From the NCBI GenBank assembly GCA_017542245.1, contig JAFXXN010000179.1, forward strand, positions 1 to 64,000: DNA of 64,000 bases, in the 5' to 3' direction. Below the pieces are notes generated by a model that did not search any database, was not told the origin of the DNA, and saw nothing but the letters and a program-made list of their open reading frames with translations. The first letter of the stretch is position 1. Every line of letters starts with the position of its first letter. The stretch comes from Lachnospiraceae bacterium. GTDB taxonomy: Bacteria; Bacillota; Clostridia; Lachnospirales; Lachnospiraceae. The position numbers and the translations under genes are program-made. This document shows, piece by piece, positions 46,491 to 52,326 of the stretch.

Positions 46491-47720
46491 TTAGTCCATT
46501 ATAACAGGACCGGTTTTCAGTTCTTCTGTAAAGCCGGTTCTGTATTTGTTTGAATAAACTTGGCAATAAAGACCGGATGCATATATATCAAGCATATATG
46601 AAGGATCTGACAGATCTGCATCCGAAGGTTTTGTAATTACGGAACATGTTTCGGAGTATCTAAGACTGCGGAGAAAAGAAGAGGCTTCTTTCTTAAATCC
46701 CAATAGCCGTAAATAAGGTTTAGAATGTTTAAACGAACAATTAACAGCATTTGAATAATACGGTTCAAGAATTATTTTGAATAATGTTCTGCTGATAGCA
46801 GTGTAAGTAAAACATTTGCTTTTTAGCATCGGTATGAGTTCTGAAATACTGATCTTTTTTCTTCTGAAACCGATAAGTTTTCTTATCAGATCGGGATTTG
46901 CATCAGGTATTTTTAAAAGATCGTTATCACTGGTACAGTTGAGCTTGCAGAAAAGAATATCATTAAAATCATCTTCTGTAACAGGAAACGTTTTACCAGA
47001 TTCTGCAGATAAAAGTTTAAGTACTTTTTCGGGTACGGCATTCGTAATTCCTGTCATACCTGTTAGAAGTTCATTCCTGACAGCTGTTGCAGATGGCATA
47101 GCGGAGATAACGGTTTCTGTATAACTGTCACCTTCTCTTTTTATGGTAATGGGATACGGCATGGAACAGAAATTTTTTTCTTTTTTTAACCTTAAGAGGG
47201 CTCGGAGGTATTCGAGCCCAAGCAGGTTATTAGGTGACCGAAGCAGATTTGAATCTTCTCCGGCAAAAGTTAAAGCTGTTTCACAGAAGGCGGCAGGATA
47301 GGACATGCCGTTTTTGATTTTTTGGGTTAGATCGTTTTTAAATGGCTCCGAATGTGAAAACTCTTCAATGGTTTCCGAAAGGGCAGTTAAAGCAGTGATG
47401 TCACCGCATTCACTGCCAAAACAGAGAAAATCAACTCCTTTTAGGCTGCAGAGGAGCCGTACGCCGCCATCAGCAAACTGTTCCGCATTAGAGAGTGCAT
47501 ACTTTACGGGCAGTTCAAAAACAATATCTGCTCCGCATGAAAGAGCCATACGTGTACGCAGATACTTGTCACAGACAGCCGGAGCCCCTCGCTGTACAAA
47601 GTTACCACTCATCAGTATAATAATTATATCTGCACCGATAAGCTCTCTTGCTTTTTTTATCATATATTCATGTCCGTTATGAAACGGATTATACTCTGCA
47701 ATTATTGCTGCACTTTTCAT
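46491..47720 (-). CDS. tmcAL: tRNA(Met) cytidine acetate ligase-like nucleotidyltransferase
   Basis: 409 residues. The N-terminus AAIIAEYNPFHNGHEYMI carries the HxGH nucleotidyltransferase motif (H14, H17), and FVQRGAPAVCDKYLRTRMAL follows, as in the YlbM/TmcAL family. TmcAL makes acetyl-AMP and N4-acetylates C34 of elongator tRNA(Met). It is transcribed towards hisB, only 12 bp from its stop, and interrupts the two histidine blocks. Its upstream region holds one intergenic hairpin element. Confidence 0.9.
   Translation of the reverse strand: MKSAAIIAEYNPFHNGHEYMIKKARELIGADIIIILMSGNFVQRGAPAVCDKYLRTRMALSCGADIVFELPVKYALSNAEQFADGGVRLLCSLKGVDFLCFGSECGDITALTALSETIEEFSHSEPFKNDLTQKIKNGMSYPAAFCETALTFAGEDSNLLRSPNNLLGLEYLRALLRLKKEKNFCSMPYPITIKREGDSYTETVISAMPSATAVRNELLTGMTGITNAVPEKVLKLLSAESGKTFPVTEDDFNDILFCKLNCTSDNDLLKIPDANPDLIRKLIGFRRKKISISELIPMLKSKCFTYTAISRTLFKIILEPYYSNAVNCSFKHSKPYLRLLGFKKEASSFLRSLRYSETCSVITKPSDADLSDPSYMLDIYASGLYCQVYSNKYRTGFTEELKTGPVIMD
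46504..46543 (+). terminator. Terminator of the hisZGDB block, inside the tmcAL 3' end
   Basis: Stem ACAGGACCGG (46504-46513) with CCGGTTCTGT (46534-46543, one G-U), continued inward by seven more pairs around a one-base bulge, with loop TTCTT. ATTTGTTTG follows on the + strand. It starts 26 nt after hisB and overlaps the last codons of the convergent tmcAL gene. Confidence 0.65.
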
Positions 47721-47744
47721 ATTAATTCACTCCAAGTAAAATAA

Positions 47745-47818
47745 AACAAAATTGAAGATGCGGAGCATCATTTTGTTACCTCAAAAACACTGATAGCGTT
47801 TTCAATGTGACATTGACA
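47745..47818 (+). repeat. Full copy A of the dispersed intergenic hairpin element
   Basis: Left hairpin: AACAAAAT (47745-47752) with ATTTTGTT (47770-47777), inner GATGC/GCATC with GGA loop and a TGAA bulge. A second weaker hairpin ends in GCGTTTTCA. The tail is GTGACATTGACA, ending at 47818. It lies between divergent tmcAL and hisA, upstream of the hisA promoter. Confidence 0.8.
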
Positions 47819-47927
47819 CTACACACGACATCATCATTATTTCATAAATAAAAGTATAAGTCAATCGGATAAAGAAGCATAATAACTAAATTTTTGGTTA
47901 AAACCTTGAAACAATTATATTTTTTGC

Positions 47928-47957
47928 TTGCTATACCTGGCTGAAATGTGGTATACT
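47928..47957 (+). promoter_or_regulatory. Promoter for hisA-hisIE
   Basis: TTGCTA (47928-47933), 18 bp, TATACT (47952-47957), giving a start near 47964 and a short leader with AAGGAG at 47975-47980. An in-frame ATG at 47948 lies inside this promoter and so cannot be the hisA start. The 270 bp between tmcAL and hisA otherwise hold only repeat copy A and AT-rich sequence. Confidence 0.65.
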
Positions 47958-47989
47958 TTAATGAATATGATACTAAGGAGAATAAGAAT

Positions 47990-48730
47990 ATGAGGATTTA
48001 TCCCGCAATCGATATAAGAGGTGGAAAATGTGTAAGGCTTCGTCAGGGAGTATTTGCAGATATGACTGTATATAATGACGATCCGGTCAAAGTTGCGCTC
48101 GGATTTAAAGAAAAAGGAGCAGAATACATACATGTTGTCGATCTGGACGGAGCTCTCGAGGGCTACAGCGTAAATGCCAAAGTAATCTCTGATATAGCCC
48201 GGGAAACAGGTCTTCCCGTACAGACAGGCGGAGGAATAAGAACTCTGAACAATATAGAGAAAAAACTTCAGACAGGAGTTGCCCGTGTCATTATCGGGAC
48301 AAAGGCTGTTAAAGAGCCGGAATTTGTAAAAGAAGCAATAGAAAATTTCGGAGCAGAACATATTGTTGCCGGTCTTGATGGCAGAAACGGCAGGGCAGCC
48401 GTTTCCGGATGGGAAAAAGAAAGTGACATGGATATCATCGAGCTGGCTTTACAGTTTAAAGGGTATGGTTTGAAAACAGTTGTATATACCGATATTTCAA
48501 GAGACGGGATGCTTACGGGACCGGATTTTGACTATACTTCAAGGCTTGTATCGGAAACAGGACTTGATATCATAGCATCCGGCGGAGTAGGATCGGAAGA
48601 TGATATAGACCGTATAGCTGAAAAAGGTGTTGAAGGTGTAATAACCGGCAAGGCAATTTACGAAGGAAAGATAAATCTTGAACGTGTTCTTAAAAAGTAT
48701 TCATCAATAGATAAAAAGGGGATTCAATGA
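47990..48730 (+). CDS. hisA: Phosphoribosylformimino-AICAR-P isomerase
   Basis: 246 residues from ATG47990, 9 nt after AAGGAG. The barrel has the catalytic Asp8 ([14 protein letters not shown]), [22 protein letters not shown] with the second Asp, and [11 protein letters not shown] at the C-terminal phosphate site. It is the Amadori isomerase feeding HisHF. The stop overlaps the ATG of hisIE (ATGA), so the two are translationally coupled. Confidence 0.96.
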   Translation: MRIYPAIDIRGGKCVRLRQGVFADMTVYNDDPVKVALGFKEKGAEYIHVVDLDGALEGYSVNAKVISDIARETGLPVQTGGGIRTLNNIEKKLQTGVARVIIGTKAVKEPEFVKEAIENFGAEHIVAGLDGRNGRAAVSGWEKESDMDIIELALQFKGYGLKTVVYTDISRDGMLTGPDFDYTSRLVSETGLDIIASGGVGSEDDIDRIAEKGVEGVITGKAIYEGKINLERVLKKYSSIDKKGIQ

Positions 48731-50040
48731 AAAAGATAATAACATATATAAATAGTGAGAATGAAACAATTGAAAGCTGTGTAACGAGTTCAAGAGAGTA
48801 TGAAAACGCAGGGGCTGACGAACTCTTTATATACAGTGCAGCTGAATCGGAAGAAGAACGGGAAAGCCTGCTGGCTTTAGTTAAAGAAGTGGTAAGGCGT
48901 GTAGATATTCCTGTGATCATAGGTACAAGAGTTAAGAGATTTGAGGATATTAAAAAAGCATTTTATACCGGAGCAAAAAGCGTTGTGCTTCAGTACAGGG
49001 ATATAAAAGGAACAGATCTTATAAAACAGGGCTGTGAGAGATTCGGGCGAGAAAGCATAATCATTGAAGTTGATATGTGTCCGTCTACAGGTACTGATTT
49101 TTTTGAAAATGAGGAGATTATTGGCTCAGAATATTATGGCGGGCTTTTGTTTAAACATGTTGAAATATCCGAAAAACTCAAGAAGACCATAAAGGAGATG
49201 AAAGTTCCCGTAATGATAAGGGACAGTCTGATCCGAAATGATATTATGTCACTTATCAGTATGGATAATGTTGTCGGAGTTGCAACAAATTATTATGCAG
49301 CAAAGCCTCTTCCTACTGAGACTCCGTTTACAGACGGAGAGAGTATTTCTGCAGGAAGCGGCATAATGAAAGTGAAAAGAAATCTTAAAGCAGAAGGAAT
49401 TGATGTAAATACTTTTGACAGTAAACTGAAATTCTCAGATCTTAAGAAAAACAGTGACGGAATGGTTCCGGTTATAGTACAGGATTACAGGAATAATGAA
49501 GTTTTGATGCTTGCTTATATGAACGAAGAAGCATTTAACAAGACTATTGAGACCGGTATTATGACATATTTTTCAAGATCGCGTAAAGAACTATGGATAA
49601 AAGGCGGAACTTCCGGTCATTTCCAATATGTAAAAGAACTTATAGCCGACTGTGACGTAGACACTCTTCTTGCAAAGGTAGATCAGATAGGTGCTGCGTG
49701 CCATACAGGGAATCGTTCATGCTTCTTTAACGAAATGCTTAAGCATGAATATGATGAAAAAAATCCTTATGCGGTACTTAAAAATCTGTATGATGTTGTA
49801 ATCGACAGAAAGATAAACCCCAAGGAGGGTTCATATACCAATTATCTGTTTGATAAAGGAATAGATAAAATACTTAAGAAGTGCGGAGAAGAGGCTACTG
49901 AGATTGTCATTGCGGCTAAAAATCCTCAAAAAGAAGAAGTAAAATATGAAATTGCCGATTTTCTGTATCATATGACAGTTCTCATGGTTGAATGTAAAGT
50001 TGACTGGGAGGATATAGTTGAAGAACTTTCCAAAAGATGA
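48727..50040 (+). CDS. hisIE: HisIE with an extra N-terminal degenerate HisF-like domain
   Basis: 437 residues, about twice a normal HisIE. Residues 220-330 are the phosphoribosyl-AMP cyclohydrolase ([60 protein letters not shown]). Residues 343-437 are the phosphoribosyl-ATP pyrophosphohydrolase ([24 protein letters not shown]). Residues 1 to about 200 resemble HisF from this same window: GADELFIY matches GADELVFL, and VDIPVIIG and the [11 protein letters not shown] stretch align with FIPFTVGG and [11 protein letters not shown]. Yet the first catalytic Asp is Asn9, the VGGGIRT loop is IGTRVKR, so cyclase activity is most unlikely; D116 alone is kept. It probably has a structural or channelling role. 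It overlaps hisA by 4 bp. Confidence 0.92.
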   Translation: MKKIITYINSENETIESCVTSSREYENAGADELFIYSAAESEEERESLLALVKEVVRRVDIPVIIGTRVKRFEDIKKAFYTGAKSVVLQYRDIKGTDLIKQGCERFGRESIIIEVDMCPSTGTDFFENEEIIGSEYYGGLLFKHVEISEKLKKTIKEMKVPVMIRDSLIRNDIMSLISMDNVVGVATNYYAAKPLPTETPFTDGESISAGSGIMKVKRNLKAEGIDVNTFDSKLKFSDLKKNSDGMVPVIVQDYRNNEVLMLAYMNEEAFNKTIETGIMTYFSRSRKELWIKGGTSGHFQYVKELIADCDVDTLLAKVDQIGAACHTGNRSCFFNEMLKHEYDEKNPYAVLKNLYDVVIDRKINPKEGSYTNYLFDKGIDKILKKCGEEATEIVIAAKNPQKEEVKYEIADFLYHMTVLMVECKVDWEDIVEELSKR

Positions 50041-50052
50041 CGGAGGTGACTT

Positions 50053-50562
50053 ATGAAAAAGGCATTGATCGTGGTTGATATGCAGAAAGACTTTATTGAC
50101 GGAAGCCTGGGTACAAAGGAAGCCGTAGCGATAGTTCCCAACGTTATAAAAAAAATAGGTGAATATAGGGAAAACGGCTGGGAAATCTTTTATACCAAGG
50201 ATACTCATGAAGAAAATTATATGAATACAAATGAAGGAAAGCATCTTCCGGTTATTCATTGTATAAAGGGGACTGACGGATGGGAAATTCCTGAAGAGAT
50301 ACAGGTAAGTGAAGGAATGGTTATCGAGAAAAATACATTTGGATATTTTAACTGGGGAGTATTTGATCTGGATACTGTGGATGAAATTGAACTGATAGGG
50401 CTTTGTACAGATATCTGTGTAGTTTCGAACGCACTCATTCTGAAGGCAATGTTCCCGGAAACAAGGATCACAGTTGATGCTTCATGCTGTGCCGGAGTTA
50501 CTCCTGAAAGTCACAAGGCGGCACTTGAGACTATGAAAATGTGTCAGATAGAGATAATCTAA
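50053..50562 (+). CDS. Isochorismatase-family cysteine hydrolase
   Basis: 169 residues. Catalytic triad D9 (LIVVDMQKDF), K93 and C122 (LCTDICVVSNAL), the pattern of nicotinamidases and other cysteine hydrolases; the KDTHEENY segment sits where nicotinamidases bind their metal (the usual DxHxxxH reads DTHEENY, so one ligand differs). Nicotinamidase or a relative acting on another amide are both possible. GGAGGTGAC precedes ATG50053, 12 bp after hisIE, so it could be co-transcribed with the histidine genes. Confidence 0.88.
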   Translation: MKKALIVVDMQKDFIDGSLGTKEAVAIVPNVIKKIGEYRENGWEIFYTKDTHEENYMNTNEGKHLPVIHCIKGTDGWEIPEEIQVSEGMVIEKNTFGYFNWGVFDLDTVDEIELIGLCTDICVVSNALILKAMFPETRITVDASCCAGVTPESHKAALETMKMCQIEII

Positions 50563-50607
50563 AACAAGAGAAGGATATTGTGAAGGTATTAAAAGGGGGT
50601 ATAAAGT

Positions 50608-50790
50608 ATGGATAAAGGATTAAAGAAATGTCCGTTTTGCGGGTCGGATGACATCCATATAATTGACAGAATAGACTGCTCTGACGGGCTTCATACATAT
50701 TATCATGTTAAGTGTAAAGAATGCGGAGTTTCAACAGATGAGTTTGCTAACCAGTACGCATCAATTGTTGCGTGGAATAGGAGAGTATGA
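50608..50790 (+). CDS. Small zinc-ribbon protein, Lar-like
   Basis: 60 residues. A two-knuckle zinc ribbon, CPFCGSDD near the start and KCKECGVST in the middle, ending AIVAWNRRV. This is the pattern of the Lar family of restriction-alleviation proteins, common in phages and scattered in chromosomes. There is no restriction system or prophage nearby, so the function is unclear. AAAGGGGG lies before ATG50608. Its stop codon TGA is also the start of repeat copy C. Confidence 0.8.
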   Translation: MDKGLKKCPFCGSDDIHIIDRIDCSDGLHTYYHVKCKECGVSTDEFANQYASIVAWNRRV

Positions 50791-50864
50791 CAAAATAGAA
50801 GATGCAGAGCATCGTTTTGTTACCGAGGTGACGCTGAAAGGTGTTTTTATAGGTGACATTGACA
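50790..50864 (+). repeat. Full copy C of the dispersed intergenic hairpin element
   Basis: Left hairpin: ACAAAA (50790-50795) with TTTTGT (50815-50820), inner GATGC/GCATC, loop AGA. Then ACCGAGGTGACGCT GAAA GGTGT with G-U pairs, then AGGTGACATTGACA ending at 50864. It starts at the stop codon of the zinc-ribbon gene. The remaining 68 bp to the palindrome hold nothing else that I recognise. Confidence 0.8.
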
Positions 50865-50932
50865 TGCATACTGGTAAAAAATGGAACCGGTTTATTTCTC
50901 ATGTCGTCTAATTCATGAAAACAAAAATAAGT

Positions 50933-50951
50933 CATAATACAATGTATTATG
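50933..50951. promoter_or_regulatory. Perfect 19-bp palindrome, candidate operator of the serpin gene
   Basis: CATAATACA A TGTATTATG, two perfect 9-bp arms around one base. It ends 11 bp before the GGAGG of the serpin gene. No clear -35/-10 pair was seen around it, apart from TATTAT inside the right arm. The symmetry suggests a dimeric regulator rather than a terminator (AT-rich, no loop). Confidence 0.6.
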
Positions 50952-50970
50952 AGGGATAATGGAGGATAAT

Positions 50971-52296
50971 ATGAAGAAAATAATAAGTATGATCTTAATC
51001 CTTGTGATGACGGTAAGCATGTGTTCCTGTTCAAAAGAAACCGGTCCTGTGGTTGCACAGAGTTCTGCAGTATCGGAAGTAGTTAATAAGGTAAAATCGG
51101 AATTTTTTGATCTGGTAAAAACTGAGTTAAAGGAAAACAAGACTGCAGATCCCGAAATAACTTCTTGTTTTGGGAATTTTGCCCTTCGCTCATTAAAAAC
51201 AGCCCTTACAGCTGAAACAAAGGGAAAGAATGTGATGATTTCACCTGCTTCTCTTATGTTTGCTCTGGATATGGCAGCTTCAGGAGCTGAAGGAAACACC
51301 TACAGTCAGATTGTCGGACTGATTAAAAAAGATGTTTCCAAGATTGATATGCTGAAATTTGCAAACTATTATATGAACGCTCTTAAAAGCGAAGATGTGA
51401 TGAGTATTGCCAATTCTGTTTGGATTAATGAAAATAGTTTAAAACAGGATAATATAAAGATTAACGAAGAATTCCTTGGTGTTTTAAGGGAATATCTTGA
51501 TGCTGCGGCAGAAACCAGACCATTTAACGATGCTGCAAAAGATGAGATTAATTCATGGATTTCCAATAAGACCGATGGAATGATAAATAATGCCATAGAC
51601 AGGTTTTCAGATGATACCGTAATGCTTCTTATTAACGCTTTGGCATTTAACGGAAAATGGAAAGATGAGTATAAGTCTGGACAGATAAATGAAAACGGAA
51701 ATTTCAAGAATTATGCCGGTGAATCCGAAACTGCAAAAATGCTTTCATCAGAGGAAAAGAAGTATTTTGAGACAGAATCCGAGAAAGGTTTCCTGAAATA
51801 TTATGAGGGCGAAAAGTATGCATTTATGGCAATTCTTCCCAATAATGCTAAGATATCGATAAATGATTATGTTTCAAGCCTTTCTGATGACGCGATAACA
51901 AAGTTTTATAAAAGCCTGACAGATGTTGAAGTAGATACTATTATTCCTGCATTTTCATTTGATTATGATATTGAGATGAATGATATGCTTAAAGCAATGG
52001 GTATGACAGAAGCATTTTCAATGAGTGCTGATTTTTCAACCATGCTTGATCCGGAAACAAGCGGATATGAAAACGGTCTTCACATCGGAAAGGTAATACA
52101 GAAAACACACATTGACCTGGATGAGAACGGTACCAAGGCAGCAGCTTCAACAATTGTTGTTATGGAGAAAAACGCAATCTCAATCGGTCCTGATGCAAAG
52201 AAAAAAGTTGTTCTTAACAGACCTTTTGCTTTTGCAATCATGGATACCGAGACAGGTACTCCTGTTTTTGCAGGTATAGTTAATACAGTAAAGTAA
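50971..52296 (+). CDS. Secreted/lipid-anchored serpin
   Basis: 441 residues from ATG50971 (GGAGG upstream). A signal peptide with C18/C20 (VSMCSCS) suggests a lipoprotein, although the lipobox is imperfect. The remainder is a full serpin: NVMISPASLMFALDMAASGAEGNT, LINALAFNGKWKDEY, KYAFMAILPNNAKISINDYV, then the hinge DENGTKAAAST and the end RPFAFAIMDTETGTPVFAGIVN. The hinge has Gly at P15 and small residues at P12-P9, as in inhibitory serpins; P1 is predicted near Asn or Ala in VVMEKNAIS, so trypsin-like targets are unlikely. Serpins trap serine or cysteine proteases, and bacterial ones may protect against host or rival enzymes. adhE follows 30 bp later. Confidence 0.92.
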   Translation: MKKIISMILILVMTVSMCSCSKETGPVVAQSSAVSEVVNKVKSEFFDLVKTELKENKTADPEITSCFGNFALRSLKTALTAETKGKNVMISPASLMFALDMAASGAEGNTYSQIVGLIKKDVSKIDMLKFANYYMNALKSEDVMSIANSVWINENSLKQDNIKINEEFLGVLREYLDAAAETRPFNDAAKDEINSWISNKTDGMINNAIDRFSDDTVMLLINALAFNGKWKDEYKSGQINENGNFKNYAGESETAKMLSSEEKKYFETESEKGFLKYYEGEKYAFMAILPNNAKISINDYVSSLSDDAITKFYKSLTDVEVDTIIPAFSFDYDIEMNDMLKAMGMTEAFSMSADFSTMLDPETSGYENGLHIGKVIQKTHIDLDENGTKAAASTIVVMEKNAISIGPDAKKKVVLNRPFAFAIMDTETGTPVFAGIVNTVK

Positions 52297-52326
52297 AAAA
52301 ATAAATAAAAGAAAAAGGAGCATCAG

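Noticed and set aside
47948..47990. Earlier ATG at 47948 as the hisA start
   Set aside because: It lies within the predicted -10 and spacer region, lacks a ribosome binding site and adds 14 atypical residues; ATG47990 has AAGGAG.
50608..50790. Anti-restriction gene marking a prophage or defence island
   Set aside because: A lone zinc ribbon with no phage, restriction or integrase genes nearby is not enough evidence for such an island.
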